A DNA stretch of 64,000 bases from contig JALEJS010000031.1 in assembly GCA_022769545.1 (NCBI GenBank), positions 52,510-116,509 on the forward strand. The letters are read 5' to 3'. The translations under genes and the position numbers were made by a program. Positions 42,768-51,730 of the stretch are shown in pieces; the first letter of the stretch is position 1; the number at the start of each line of letters is the position of its first letter. The notes below the pieces were generated by a model. It saw nothing but the letters and a program-made list of their open reading frames with translations, was not told the DNA's origin and made no database searches. This stretch comes from Blautia sp. (GTDB lineage: Bacteria; Bacillota; Clostridia; Lachnospirales; Lachnospiraceae).

Positions 42768-43838
42768 ATGAAAAAGATGAATAAGACAACAAAAAAGAAT
42801 GCGACAACATATCTGACCGTACTGATTTTATTTGTAGTTGTACAGACACTTTCCGCAACCGGAAATCTGTCCAGGCTTCTGACGGGACTTCTGGTTCCGC
42901 TGTGTGTTTATATTATTGCAGCGGTTTCTCTGAATCTGGTGGTTGGCTTTTCCGGAGAACTGAGTCTGGGCCATGCAGGGTTCATGTGTGTGGGAGCATA
43001 CTCCAGCGCACTGTTTTCCCATGTGATGGCAGATGCCATTCCGTCGGTTCCGAGATTTATCCTTACGATTCTGGTAGGCGCTGCTGTGGCAGGTGTCTGC
43101 GGTATTCTGATCGGAATTCCGGTTCTGAGACTGCGTGGAGACTATCTGGCAATCGTAACACTGGCATTTGGAGAGATCATCAAAAATCTGATCAACATTC
43201 TCTATGTTGGTGTAGATGAAAACGGACTGCATGTTGCAACCAGCTCGGCAGGAATCAAGCTTGCCCCGGGCGGAAAACAGATTCTGAAGGGTGCGCTTGG
43301 TATTTCCGGTACAGCGACGCTTTATAAGGATATCAAGGATTACTTTTTCCCGATCGGTGTGATTTTGATTCTGATCACGTTGTTTATCGTACAGAATCTG
43401 GTGAATTCCAGAAGCGGCCGCGCGATCATGTCCACACGTGACAACCGGATCGCCGCAGAGTCCATCGGAATCAATGTGACGAAGTACAAGCTGCTGGCTT
43501 TTTCGATTTCCGCAGCGCTGGCAGGAGTAGCCGGTGTGCTTTATTCCCACAATCTTTCCATGCTGAAGGTTTCTGTTTTTGACTATAACATGTCCATTCT
43601 GGTTCTGGTATATGTGGTACTGGGCGGTATCGGAAACATCTGGGGTTCCATTATTGCGACCATTATCCTGTATGCACTTCCGGAACTTCTTCGTGGATTT
43701 GCAAACTACCGTATGCTGATTTATGCGATCGTCCTGATTGTGATGATGCTGTTTAACTGGGCACCGGCAGCCAGGGACTGGAGAAGCCGTGTACTGGAAA
43801 AAATCACAGGCGGAAAACATAAAAAGGAGGCGGCTTGA
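42768..43838 (+). CDS. livM: Branched-chain amino acid ABC transporter permease LivM
   Basis: 356 residues from ATG 42768, with AAGGTGG five bases upstream; a GTG three codons earlier is less likely. About nine membrane helices. NLVVGFSGELSLGHAGFM and LRLRGDYLAIVTLAFGEI-type blocks (LRGDYLAIVTLAFGEI) are LivM signatures, and GGIGNIWGSIIATIIL is the coupling region. Confidence 0.94.
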   Translation: MKKMNKTTKKNATTYLTVLILFVVVQTLSATGNLSRLLTGLLVPLCVYIIAAVSLNLVVGFSGELSLGHAGFMCVGAYSSALFSHVMADAIPSVPRFILTILVGAAVAGVCGILIGIPVLRLRGDYLAIVTLAFGEIIKNLINILYVGVDENGLHVATSSAGIKLAPGGKQILKGALGISGTATLYKDIKDYFFPIGVILILITLFIVQNLVNSRSGRAIMSTRDNRIAAESIGINVTKYKLLAFSISAALAGVAGVLYSHNLSMLKVSVFDYNMSILVLVYVVLGGIGNIWGSIIATIILYALPELLRGFANYRMLIYAIVLIVMMLFNWAPAARDWRSRVLEKITGGKHKKEAA

Positions 43839-43840
43839 TC

Positions 43841-44605
43841 ATGGCAATGCTTGAAGTGAATCATTTGTCTATTCAGTTTGGCGGCCTTCGTGCTGTAGAT
43901 AATTTTAATCTGAAAATTGAAAAAGGACAGCTGTACGGCCTCATCGGTCCGAACGGCGCCGGGAAGACGACGGTTTTCAACCTGCTCACAGGTGTATATA
44001 AGCCGACCGAAGGAATTATAAAACTGGACGGTAAGGATATCACCGGTAAGAACACCATCGATATCAACAAGGCCGGTATCGCGAGAACGTTTCAGAACAT
44101 CCGTCTGTTCAAGAACATGCCTGTGCTGGACAATGTCAAGACGGGACTTCACAATGACAGGGAATATACATATTCCGCGCTGACCGGCATTCTGAAGCTG
44201 CCGAAGTATTTTAAGACAGAAAAGGCAATGAATGAACGCGCGATGGAAATTCTGAAGGTGTTTGACCTGGATCGTGAGGCAGACTATCTTGCCGGAAATC
44301 TGCCATACGGCAAACAGCGTAAGCTGGAGATTGCCCGTGCACTTGCCACAGAGCCGAAGCTCCTTCTTCTGGATGAGCCGGCTGCCGGTATGAACCCCAA
44401 TGAAACACAGGAACTGATGGATACCATCCGCTTTGTCCGGGACCATTTTGATATGACCATTCTTCTGATTGAGCATGATATGAAGCTGGTGGGCGGTATC
44501 TGCGAGGAACTGACAGTTCTGAACTTTGGCCAGGTGCTTACTCAGGGTGAGACATCCAAAGTCCTGAATGATCCGGCAGTTATCACGGCATATCTGGGCG
44601 AATAG
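43841..44605 (+). CDS. livG: Branched-chain amino acid ABC transporter ATPase LivG
   Basis: 254 residues. Walker A GPNGAGKTTVFNLLTG, a LivG-type loop IARTFQNIRLFKNM, a variant signature LPYGKQRKLEIARAL, and Walker B LLLLDEPAAGMNP. AAGGAGG at 43824-43830 fits ATG 43841 better than the TTG at 43835 that overlaps the livM stop. Works with LivF. Confidence 0.94.
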   Translation: MAMLEVNHLSIQFGGLRAVDNFNLKIEKGQLYGLIGPNGAGKTTVFNLLTGVYKPTEGIIKLDGKDITGKNTIDINKAGIARTFQNIRLFKNMPVLDNVKTGLHNDREYTYSALTGILKLPKYFKTEKAMNERAMEILKVFDLDREADYLAGNLPYGKQRKLEIARALATEPKLLLLDEPAAGMNPNETQELMDTIRFVRDHFDMTILLIEHDMKLVGGICEELTVLNFGQVLTQGETSKVLNDPAVITAYLGE

Positions 44606-44618
44606 GAGGAATGTACTT

Positions 44619-45329
44619 ATGGCAATGTTGGAAGTTAAGGATTTACAGGTATACTACGGAGTGATACAGGCTCTGAAGGGGATTTCCTTTGAGGTAAACA
44701 AAGGGGAGGTCATTGCCCTGATCGGTGCAAACGGAGCGGGAAAGACGACGACCCTGCAGACTCTGACCGGCATTCTTTCCCCGAAATCCGGAAGCATTCT
44801 GTTTGAGGGAAAAGAGATCACAAAGGTCCCTGCACATAAGATTGTGCAAATGGGTATGGCACATGTGCCGGAGGGACGTCGTGTATTTTCGGATATGACC
44901 GTATATGAGAACCTTCTGATGGGTGCCTATACCAGAAAAGACAAAAATGAAATACAGGAAAGTCTGAGCATGGTTTACAGACGTTTCCCCCGTCTGGAGG
45001 AGCGGAAAAGCCAGCGTGCAGGCACACTTTCCGGTGGTGAGCAGCAGATGCTGGCCATGGGCCGGGCGTTGATGAGCAAGCCGAGCATTATTCTCATGGA
45101 TGAACCGTCGATGGGTCTGTCGCCGATTTTTGTAAATGAGATTTTTAATATTATCAAAGATGTCAGCGAGAGCGGCACAACGGTTCTTCTGGTTGAGCAG
45201 AATGCAAAGAAAGCGCTTTCCATTGCGGATCGTGCGTATGTTCTGGAAACCGGAAATATCACCATGGGCGGTAATGCGAATGATCTGCTTCATGATGAGG
45301 CAGTACAGAAGGCTTATCTGGGTGAATAA
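44619..45329 (+). CDS. livF: Branched-chain amino acid ABC transporter ATPase LivF
   Basis: 236 residues from ATG 44619 (AGGAGG nine bases upstream). Walker A GANGAGKTTTLQTLTG, HVPEGRRVFSDMTVYENL as LivF marker, signature LSGGEQQMLAMGRAL, and Walker B IILMDEPSMGLSP. Second ATPase of the LivHMGF complex. Confidence 0.95.
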   Translation: MAMLEVKDLQVYYGVIQALKGISFEVNKGEVIALIGANGAGKTTTLQTLTGILSPKSGSILFEGKEITKVPAHKIVQMGMAHVPEGRRVFSDMTVYENLLMGAYTRKDKNEIQESLSMVYRRFPRLEERKSQRAGTLSGGEQQMLAMGRALMSKPSIILMDEPSMGLSPIFVNEIFNIIKDVSESGTTVLLVEQNAKKALSIADRAYVLETGNITMGGNANDLLHDEAVQKAYLGE

Positions 45330-45346
45330 AAACGGGAGGTGCTTAC

Positions 45347-45967
45347 ATGAGTAATCTGGTTGTTACGATTGCAAGAGAATATGGAAGCGGCGGACGTACC
45401 GTAGGAGAAATGCTGGCGAAAAAGCTGGGAATCGGCTTCTATGACAAACAGATCATTCACATGGCTTCTGATATGAGCGGAATCGATGTGGGACTGTTTG
45501 GAAAGGTGGAGGGAGGAGATACGGTGAAATCTTCTCTGTTCAACAAAACAGGACTTTACAAGGGGGATCTGATTGCTCCCAATGAAAAAGGCTTTATTTC
45601 TGATGAAAATATTTTCAATTATCAGGCGAAAGTGATTGAGGACCTGGCAGAGAAGGAATCCTTCGTAGTCGTTGGCCGCTGTGTCAACCATGTCCTCAAG
45701 GACAGACCGAATACGGTTCGCGTGTTCATACATGCGCCGTGGGAATTCCGTGTGCGCCAGTCCGAAGGCAAGATTGCAGGCTCCAGAAGCGATATTGAGA
45801 AATTCCTTCAGAAAGATGATAAACGCAAGATGGAGTATTATCGTCGCTTTGCCGGCGGAGACTGGATGGATGCCACAAACTATGATTTGTGTCTGAACAG
45901 CGGAAAGCTTGGTTTTGAAAAGTGTGTGGAGGCCATCGAAGATTATATCAATCTGATTCAGAAATAG
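45347..45967 (+). CDS. Cytidylate kinase-like family protein
   Basis: 206 residues. VVTIAREYGSGGRTVGEMLA is a nucleotide-binding loop of the cytidylate kinase-like type, with the P-loop written REYGSGGR rather than the GxxGxGK of Cmk. GFYDKQIIHMAS and VVVGRCVNHVL follow as in this family. Its true substrate is unknown. It starts 17 bases after livF and is probably co-transcribed with the transporter, ending at the terminator at 45992. Confidence 0.85.
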   Translation: MSNLVVTIAREYGSGGRTVGEMLAKKLGIGFYDKQIIHMASDMSGIDVGLFGKVEGGDTVKSSLFNKTGLYKGDLIAPNEKGFISDENIFNYQAKVIEDLAEKESFVVVGRCVNHVLKDRPNTVRVFIHAPWEFRVRQSEGKIAGSRSDIEKFLQKDDKRKMEYYRRFAGGDWMDATNYDLCLNSGKLGFEKCVEAIEDYINLIQK

Positions 45968-45991
45968 GCGGTCAGATGTGTATCCCAAAAA

Positions 45992-46017
45992 TAGAATCCT
46001 TCGGGATTCTATTTTTT
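45992..46017 (+). terminator. Terminator of the liv operon
   Basis: TAGAATCC, UUCG-type tetraloop, GGATTCTA, then TTTTTT. A textbook stable intrinsic terminator. Confidence 0.95.
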
Positions 46018-46063
46018 GTTGTGCACATATACTGGTAAGGAAGAACATTTTTCCGGAGGAAGA

Positions 46064-46741
46064 ATGGAGAAAAGAAAGAGTTCTGTAATATTTCGCCGGA
46101 TATTCTGGATTCTGTTGTATGCAGCCGGATGTGTTGCCGCGGGCCGGATAGAAGGTCTTCCGGCAGTTACAGCAGATATCCGGCAGGCACCCTGCGTGGC
46201 ACTCACCTTTGATGATGGTCCTGACAGAAAGTATACACCGCAGCTCCTGGACGGACTGAAGGAACGCGGGGTAAAGGCAAGCTTTTTTGTGATTGGGAAA
46301 AACATTTCCGGAAATGAGGAACTTCTGGTGCGGATGAAAGAGGAGGGGCACCTCATTGGAAACCATACCTACAGTCATGTGCAGCTTAATAAAATTTCAT
46401 CGGAGAAAGCCAGAGAAGAAGTGGAGAAGACCAGCAATGAAATATTTGAAGTGACCGGGGTATATCCTTCGTATATCCGGCCGCCCTTTGGGGCATGGCC
46501 GAAGCAGCTGGATCTGGCAGTGACAATGTTTCTGGTGATGTGGGATATAGACACACTGGACTGGAAAAGCAAAAGTATTTCGTCCATTGTTCAGATTGTG
46601 GAAACGGAAGTGAAAGACGGATCCATTATACTGATGCACGATGAGTATGCCACATCTGTGGAAGCGGCGCTGAAAATTGTTGATATTCTCAGAGAACAGG
46701 GATTCCGGTTTGTTACCGTGGATGAGATGCTGGTGGTGTGA
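46064..46741 (+). CDS. Polysaccharide deacetylase (NodB domain), membrane anchored or secreted
   Basis: 225 residues from ATG 46064 (CGGAGGA upstream). A short N-terminal hydrophobic segment (IFWILLYAAGCVAAG) is followed by the NodB domain: ALTFDDGPDRKYT with the metal Asp, HTYSHVQL with two metal His, RPPFGAWPK, and ILMHDEYA. It probably deacetylates peptidoglycan GlcNAc or MurNAc outside the cell, giving lysozyme resistance. It stands alone between two transcription units. Confidence 0.9.
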   Translation: MEKRKSSVIFRRIFWILLYAAGCVAAGRIEGLPAVTADIRQAPCVALTFDDGPDRKYTPQLLDGLKERGVKASFFVIGKNISGNEELLVRMKEEGHLIGNHTYSHVQLNKISSEKAREEVEKTSNEIFEVTGVYPSYIRPPFGAWPKQLDLAVTMFLVMWDIDTLDWKSKSISSIVQIVETEVKDGSIILMHDEYATSVEAALKIVDILREQGFRFVTVDEMLVV

Positions 46742-46761
46742 CACAGCAGGCCGTATTTCCT

Positions 46762-46783
46762 GCCGCAGCAAGCTGGCTGCGGC
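46762..46783 (+). other. Stem-loop after the deacetylase gene
   Basis: GCCGCAGC and GCTGCGGC form a perfect eight-base stem with loop AAGCTG. No T-run follows, so it is either a weak terminator or an mRNA 3' end stabiliser. Confidence 0.5.
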
Positions 46784-46818
46784 GAAAGGTATGATGCGGC
46801 GTGTCCTGGAAATTACGG

Positions 46819-46847
46819 TTGAAAAACGCGGTACTTCAGAGTATACT
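46819..46847 (+). promoter_or_regulatory. Putative promoter of rarA
   Basis: TTGAAA at 46819-46824, 17-base spacer, TATACT at 46842-46847, 45 bases before the rarA start. Confidence 0.65.
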
Positions 46848-46892
46848 TAATGCATCAGAACAAATGTGCGGATTGTGAAGGGACAAAGAAAA

Positions 46893-48212
46893 ATGGATTT
46901 ATTTGAATATGCTAAATCAAAAACACTGGACAGAGAATCGCCTCTGGCATCCAGACTGCGGCCTTCCACACTGGATGAGGTGGTAGGACAGCAGCACATT
47001 GTGGGAAAGGATAAGCTGCTCTATCGTGCCATAAAGGCAGATAAGCTCACATCCGTAATATTTTACGGACCGCCGGGTACGGGAAAGACGACGCTTGCCA
47101 GGGTGATCGCAAATACCACCAGTGCGGATTTTACGCAGATCAATGCGACCGTAGCCGGAAAAAAAGATATGGAAGAGGTTGTGAAGCAGGCACAGAACAA
47201 TCTCGGAATGTATGGAAAAAAAACAATTCTGTTTATCGATGAGATTCACCGTTTTAATAAAAGTCAGCAGGATTACCTTCTTCCGTTTGTGGAGGACGGA
47301 ACGGTGATTCTGATCGGTGCCACGACAGAAAACCCGTATTTTGAAGTGAACGGTGCGCTTCTTTCCCGGTCAGTGATTTTTGAACTGCATCCTCTGGAAA
47401 AAGAGGAAATCCGGGAGCTTCTTTTGCGGGCGGTAAATGATACGGAAAAAGGGATGGGAAGCTATCGGGCGGTGATCGACGAGGACGCGCTGGATTTTCT
47501 GGCAGATATGGCAGGGGGAGATGCGCGGAATGCGCTGAATGCGCTGGAACTGGGTGTGCTCACCACTCCGAGAGCGGAGGATGGAAAGATTCATCTGACG
47601 CTTGAGGTGGCCGGTGAATGTATTCAGAAGCGGGTGGTCCGCTATGATAAAAAAGGAGACAACCACTACGATATTATTTCTGCATTTATCAAGAGCATGC
47701 GTGGATCCGATCCGGATGCGGCAGTCTATTATCTTGCAAAAATGCTTTATGCCGGTGAGGACGTGAAATTTATTGCCAGAAGGATCATGATTCTGGCATC
47801 TGAGGATATCGGAAATGCGGATCCGCAGGCAATCTGTGTGGCTGCAGCGGCGGCGCAGGCAGTGGAGCGTGTGGGAATGCCGGAATCGCAGATCATCCTG
47901 TCTCAGGCTGTGACCTATATGGCATGTGCGCCGAAGAGTAACGCTGCCGTAAATGCGATTTCCGCTGCCATGGAGAGCGTAAAACGGACCAGAACCACAG
48001 TCCCGGCGCATCTGCAGGATGCACATTACGGAGGCCATGAAAAGCTGGGGCATGGCGTGGGATATAAATATGCCCATAATTATCCGAATCACTATGTGGA
48101 ACAGCAGTACCTTCCGTCAGAGATTCTGGGAGAGCATTTTTATGAGCTCAGTGATATGGGATATGAAAAAGAACTTAAGAAGCGGATGCGTCAGATTCGG
48201 GAAGAAAACTGA
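46893..48212 (+). CDS. rarA: Replication-associated recombination protein A (AAA+ ATPase)
   Basis: 439 residues from ATG 46893 with AAGGGA nine bases upstream. [19 protein letters not shown], Walker [17 protein letters not shown], Walker [17 protein letters not shown], sensor [11 protein letters not shown], and a C-terminal MgsA/WRNIP1 domain with [20 protein letters not shown]. RarA/MgsA acts at stalled replication forks with SSB. Confidence 0.94.
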   Translation: MDLFEYAKSKTLDRESPLASRLRPSTLDEVVGQQHIVGKDKLLYRAIKADKLTSVIFYGPPGTGKTTLARVIANTTSADFTQINATVAGKKDMEEVVKQAQNNLGMYGKKTILFIDEIHRFNKSQQDYLLPFVEDGTVILIGATTENPYFEVNGALLSRSVIFELHPLEKEEIRELLLRAVNDTEKGMGSYRAVIDEDALDFLADMAGGDARNALNALELGVLTTPRAEDGKIHLTLEVAGECIQKRVVRYDKKGDNHYDIISAFIKSMRGSDPDAAVYYLAKMLYAGEDVKFIARRIMILASEDIGNADPQAICVAAAAAQAVERVGMPESQIILSQAVTYMACAPKSNAAVNAISAAMESVKRTRTTVPAHLQDAHYGGHEKLGHGVGYKYAHNYPNHYVEQQYLPSEILGEHFYELSDMGYEKELKKRMRQIREEN

Positions 48213-48223
48213 GAACCGGAAAT

Positions 48224-48256
48224 GGAGGAGCTACAGAAGCTCCTCCATAATTTTTT
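48224..48256 (+). terminator. Terminator after rarA
   Basis: GGAGGAGCT (48224-48232) and AGCTCCTCC (48238-48246), then AATTTTTT. It overlaps the last codons of the convergent DUF4364 gene, so terminator and coding sequence share bases. Confidence 0.85.
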
Positions 48257-48743
48257 CGTATATGGTCTGACTTTTCTGGGGCCAGCTGCGGCACATGGCC
48301 TTTGCGGCTTCCAGTCCCGGTACAGTCATGGTAAGATCCACCAGAGCCACATTTTTCTCTACGATCTGACAGTGAATGGCACAGCTCCCCTGGGGTGTCT
48401 GATAGTATTCGGCCGGAGTGAGGATCCGGTCTTCCACCGCGTAATTCATGTTGCGGAGATATTCCAGAACATCCTCCCGGATCTGGGCGGACAGCTCCTC
48501 CTCAAAAAAGGACAGAGTGCTGTTTCCGTCTTCGGTGAGACGATAATAAGAGGTGTTACCGATGGTCTGTTTCTCTGCGAGCTCTGCTTCTACAAGCTCC
48601 GATATGGCCTGCTGCAGGTTAAAATAGTTGGTGTACTCGCGATCCAGAATAAATTCGGAAATCTGTGAGTTGGTTAATGCCTCGCTGGAATGCTTCAGCA
48701 TAAACAGTACGATCAGTTTATAAGTTGTAAAAGGTGCTGCCAT
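48231..48743 (-). CDS. DUF4364 family protein (winged helix)
   Basis: 170 residues. The N-terminal part (FTTYKLIVLFMLKHSSEALT, then EFILDREYTNYFNLQQAI) looks like a winged-helix DNA-binding domain, and the family is known from clostridia as DUF4364. The AGGAGGTAG ribosome site lies in the end of the upstream radical SAM gene, three bases of spacing between genes. Target genes are unknown. Confidence 0.82.
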   Translation of the reverse strand: MAAPFTTYKLIVLFMLKHSSEALTNSQISEFILDREYTNYFNLQQAISELVEAELAEKQTIGNTSYYRLTEDGNSTLSFFEEELSAQIREDVLEYLRNMNYAVEDRILTPAEYYQTPQGSCAIHCQIVEKNVALVDLTMTVPGLEAAKAMCRSWPQKSQTIYEKIMEELL

Positions 48744-48746
48744 AAA

Positions 48747-49673
48747 CTACCTCCTGAAATATTTTCCCTGATAAGCGTCTTCTTCTTTCATGCGATGATG
48801 GAGAAGATTCAGTACTTCCCGCTTGCGGCTGGCCCATTCCGGGGCGATGAGGAGTTCTTTTGGTCCGTCCCCTGTGACACGGTGGATCACGATCCGGGGA
48901 TCCAGATGCTCCAGACAGCGGATGACCAGGTCGATGTAGGCATCCCGTTCAAGTACCGCAAACCGCTGGCTCCGGTAATCCGCTGCCAGGTCGGTGCCCT
49001 CCAGAACGTGAAGAAGCTGCAGCTTGATTCCCTGAATGTCCATATGGTTTAAATATTCCATTGTCTGCAGGATTTTATCCGGGTCTTCACCGGGAAGGCC
49101 CAGAATCGTATGGACGATCACTTCAATACCGCGTGCGCGAAGCCTCTGCACGGCCTGTTCAAAACAGGAAAGCGGGTAACCTCTCCGGATGTATGCAGCG
49201 GTCTCTTCGTGGATGGTCTGCAGTCCCAGCTCGATCCAGACCGGTTTGATCTGATTCAGTTCGAAGAGGAGCGCAAGGACATCCTCCGGCAGACAGTCCG
49301 GACGGGTTCCGATGGAAAGCGCAGCGACATCCGGATGTGCGATGGCCTCTTCAAAAATATGCCGGAGATGGGTGACCGGTGCATAGGTATTGGTATAGGC
49401 CTGGAAATAGGCGATGTATTTTCTGATCGGGCGTTTGGCACTGAGCAGTGAAATCTGGGCGTTGATCTGTCCGGTAATGGATAAAGCGGCATCCGCCGCA
49501 AAATCGCCGCTTCCGCCGGCACTGCAGAAAATACATCCTCTGTGATCCAGCTTTCCGTCACGATTCGGGCAGGACATGCCGCCGTTTAGGGTAACCTTAT
49601 ATACTTTTTCGCCGAATCGCTCCCGCAGCATATAATCCAGGGAGTGGTAGGGCTTGTCGGACCATTTATTCAT
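48747..49673 (-). CDS. Radical SAM protein, TIGR01212/YhcC family
   Basis: 308 residues from the ATG at 49673 (MNKWSDKPYHSLDYMLRERF), which is the family start; a longer in-frame start exists upstream. The cluster cysteines lie in CPNRDGKLDHRGCIFC, spaced C-x10-C-x2-C as in Elp3-like radical SAM enzymes. GLQTIHEETAAYIRRG and HTILGLPGED are further blocks. The reaction is not known. It overlaps the end of the DUF624 gene by eight bases, so translation is probably coupled. Confidence 0.88.
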   Translation of the reverse strand: MNKWSDKPYHSLDYMLRERFGEKVYKVTLNGGMSCPNRDGKLDHRGCIFCSAGGSGDFAADAALSITGQINAQISLLSAKRPIRKYIAYFQAYTNTYAPVTHLRHIFEEAIAHPDVAALSIGTRPDCLPEDVLALLFELNQIKPVWIELGLQTIHEETAAYIRRGYPLSCFEQAVQRLRARGIEVIVHTILGLPGEDPDKILQTMEYLNHMDIQGIKLQLLHVLEGTDLAADYRSQRFAVLERDAYIDLVIRCLEHLDPRIVIHRVTGDGPKELLIAPEWASRKREVLNLLHHRMKEEDAYQGKYFRR

Positions 49674-50337
49674 TGCTGATTGTCTCATCTGCCGGTGCGG
49701 CAGTTTCCTCCGGAATATATTTGTCAAAAATTTTTACCAGGAAGATGGAATTCAGATATGCGACAACGGCACCTCCCACGAAAAACATCAGCATCAGAAC
49801 CGTGGCCTGAAACCGGGCAGAGGGGGCCATGAAAAATCCGGCGAAGGGCAGTGCGGCAATCACGAGCATGATGATCGTATAAGGAAGATGACGGATTGCC
49901 ATCAGAATGGCATTCTGCAGTGTCCCGCGGATGGTGTTGTAAAATTTTGACAGGATCGGATAGGCGTACAGGTAAGTCATTGCGAACAGTGTTCCGATCA
50001 GTGCAAACAAGCAGACGAATACCTTTGAGGTGATTCCGCCCATCTGGCCGATGATGGTGATATCCATATATAAAATGACACTCATCACCAGAAAGATGAT
50101 ATTCATGATGGTTGCCTGACGGAAATTCTGGCGAAATGCTTTGAAAAAGCTTCTGACAATATACGATTCTTCATTGCGGACCATTTTCAGTGTGACATAA
50201 AAAAGAGAGGTCAGAGAAGCTCCGATGGTAATCACCGGGATACAGCAGACCAGACACAGAATATTCAGAATGATCAGATCCCCCACACGTCCCATAAATA
50301 TAAAAAATTTATTGTCCATGTTAAAAATACGTCCCAT
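49666..50337 (-). CDS. DUF624 (YesL-like) membrane protein
   Basis: 223 residues from ATG 50337 behind a clear AGGAGG. Five to six membrane helices, with GRVGDLIILNILCLVCCIPV and SLTSLFYVTLKMVRNEESYI near the N-terminus typical of DUF624/YesL. YesL proteins often neighbour carbohydrate ABC transporters; none is here. First gene of the minus-strand unit with the radical SAM protein and DUF4364. Confidence 0.85.
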   Translation of the reverse strand: MGRIFNMDNKFFIFMGRVGDLIILNILCLVCCIPVITIGASLTSLFYVTLKMVRNEESYIVRSFFKAFRQNFRQATIMNIIFLVMSVILYMDITIIGQMGGITSKVFVCLFALIGTLFAMTYLYAYPILSKFYNTIRGTLQNAILMAIRHLPYTIIMLVIAALPFAGFFMAPSARFQATVLMLMFFVGGAVVAYLNSIFLVKIFDKYIPEETAAPADETISNE

Positions 50338-50389
50338 ATATGTAATTCCTCCTGAACAAAATGTTATGTATACCTGTAACGGATGATAC

Positions 50390-50440
50390 CGGGGCAAAGG
50401 ATGCCGGACAGACGGCTTCGCACTTCATGCTCCCCAAATC
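50390..50440 (-). repeat. Dispersed MKCE element, copy B (leader of DUF624 gene)
   Basis: Minus-strand copy of the element at 33313-33363, placed 53 bases before the DUF624 start and downstream of its putative promoter. The shared core is AGCATGAAGTGCGAA, and the codon-wise alignment continues through TTT and CC without gaps. Confidence 0.55.
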
Positions 50441-50462
50441 TGGTATCAACTGATTACAGAAT

Positions 50463-50491
50463 AGTATAACGAATCTGTATGAAAAAAGCAA
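50463..50491 (-). promoter_or_regulatory. Putative promoter of the DUF624 operon
   Basis: On the minus strand TTGCTT (50491-50486), 17-base spacer, TATACT (50468-50463). It leaves a leader of about 120 bases containing the MKCE element. Confidence 0.5.
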
Positions 50492-50524
50492 ATGGATTCG
50501 GCGGGAAAAGAGAAGAAAAAGAGC

Positions 50525-50553
50525 TTGCTCTTCATATTTTAAAGTGTTAAAAT
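50525..50553 (+). promoter_or_regulatory. Putative promoter of yerC
   Basis: TTGCTC at 50525-50530, 17-base spacer, TAAAAT at 50548-50553 with extended TG at 50545-50546. Divergent from the DUF624 promoter. Confidence 0.5.
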
Positions 50554-50600
50554 GATAACAGTGGAAAAAAGCATATTCTATTTTTATAAGGAGTAGAGTC

Positions 50601-50891
50601 ATGAGCAAGAAGATCAGGACAGAGGCAGTGGATGACCTTTTTGAGGCGATCCTCAGCCTGCAGAATAAGGAAGAGTGCTATACCTTTTTTGAAGATGTGT
50701 GCACGATCAATGAGCTGCTATCCATTTCCCAGCGCTTTGAAGTTGCAAAGATGTTGATGGATAAGCGTACATATCTGGATATTTCGGAAAAGACGGGGGC
50801 ATCTACCGCAACGATCAGTCGTGTGAACCGCTCTCTGAATTATGGAAATGACGGGTATGAGATGGTTTTATCGCGGATGAAAGAAAAATGA
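50601..50891 (+). CDS. yerC: TrpR-like protein YerC/YecD
   Basis: 96 residues, all helical. SISQRFEVAKMLMDKRTYLD followed by TGASTATISRVNRSLNYG is the TrpR-type helix-turn-helix. YerC homologues sit beside pcrA in Bacillus as they nearly do here. They are thought to bind DNA but the effector is unknown. Confidence 0.92.
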   Translation: MSKKIRTEAVDDLFEAILSLQNKEECYTFFEDVCTINELLSISQRFEVAKMLMDKRTYLDISEKTGASTATISRVNRSLNYGNDGYEMVLSRMKEK

Positions 50892-50910
50892 AGACGACTG
50901 CCATGAAGAA

Positions 50911-50946
50911 AACGGCCGGTCCGGATCAGGACTGGCCGTTTTCTTT
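50911..50946. terminator. Terminator between yerC and the DUF1836 gene
   Basis: AACGGCCGGTCC and GGACTGGCCGTT form a 12-base stem (one G-U) with loop GGATCA, then TTTCTTT. It overlaps the last bases of the convergent DUF1836 gene. Confidence 0.8.
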
Positions 50947-51582
50947 GGCAGAAGCTTTTTTTGGCTTTTCTTTTTTGCTCTTTTTTTCCTCTGCAGGAGG
51001 GGAAATCTCATCGATCATCTGTTCGATGATCATTTTTTTCAGATAGACATCAAAACTGAGCTGACAGATAAAGGAAAAATTATGGAGAAATTCCTGATCC
51101 TGGGCATCTGCATCGTCAAATGTTTTCTCGGAGATCTGCCAGGAGCGAAGAAGATCCTTCTGAAGCGTCACGATCCGGGTCTTTTCCATACTGAACACCT
51201 CATTGTAGATGTACGTCAGATCCTTGTCAGGGGAGGCGTTGAAATACTTTTCGGTGATGGGACCCATCAGGGTTTTAATGTCATTGATCGACAGAATATT
51301 TTTAAAGTAATAGATGAACAGCATCATCAGAAGATGCTCTTTGGAATAGCGCTTTTTTTCCGGAGGGGGAAGCAGCTTGTTCTTGGCATAGTTATTGATC
51401 ATGGTCTTAGTCAGGATCTTATCGTCCGGATAGCGTTTGGTGGACGCAAGCTGTTCTTCCATGAAGGTCGTGACCTGATCCATATACAGGTCAATGTTTG
51501 GAAGGTCTTCCGGTTTGATATAATCAAGCCGGGCAATGCTTTCCAGGATTTTTTTCAGAAATTCTTTCGAATCGCTTGTCAT
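50926..51582 (-). CDS. DUF1836 family protein
   Basis: 218 residues from ATG 51582, with GAGG nine bases upstream; a GTG at 51591 is possible. LTKTMINNYAKNKLLPPPEK and HLLMMLFIYYFKNILSINDI are typical of DUF1836, a clostridial/bacillar family with a MerR-like helix-turn-helix. The C-terminus is a Lys/Glu-rich tail. It probably binds DNA; targets are unknown. Confidence 0.85.
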   Translation of the reverse strand: MTSDSKEFLKKILESIARLDYIKPEDLPNIDLYMDQVTTFMEEQLASTKRYPDDKILTKTMINNYAKNKLLPPPEKKRYSKEHLLMMLFIYYFKNILSINDIKTLMGPITEKYFNASPDKDLTYIYNEVFSMEKTRIVTLQKDLLRSWQISEKTFDDADAQDQEFLHNFSFICQLSFDVYLKKMIIEQMIDEISPPAEEKKSKKEKPKKASAKENGQS

Positions 51583-51667
51583 GTTTTTCACCTCTACGCC
51601 TTATTATATAGTTTTTGATACTACTTGTAAATGATTTTTAAAATAAAATTTTTGGTTTCTCTTCGTC

Positions 51668-51697
51668 TTGTGGGAATGTATGTTCTTATGATATGAT
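51668..51697 (+). promoter_or_regulatory. Possible promoter of pcrA
   Basis: TTGTGG at 51668-51673, 18-base spacer, TATGAT at 51692-51697, 34 bases before pcrA. Moderate match only. Confidence 0.35.
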
Positions 51698-51730
51698 AGC
51701 CACAGGAAAAAGAATTCTGGAGGAATTGGA

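Noticed and set aside
48222..48668. Plus-strand open frame after rarA
   Set aside because: It covers the DUF4364 gene on the other strand and begins inside the rarA terminator.
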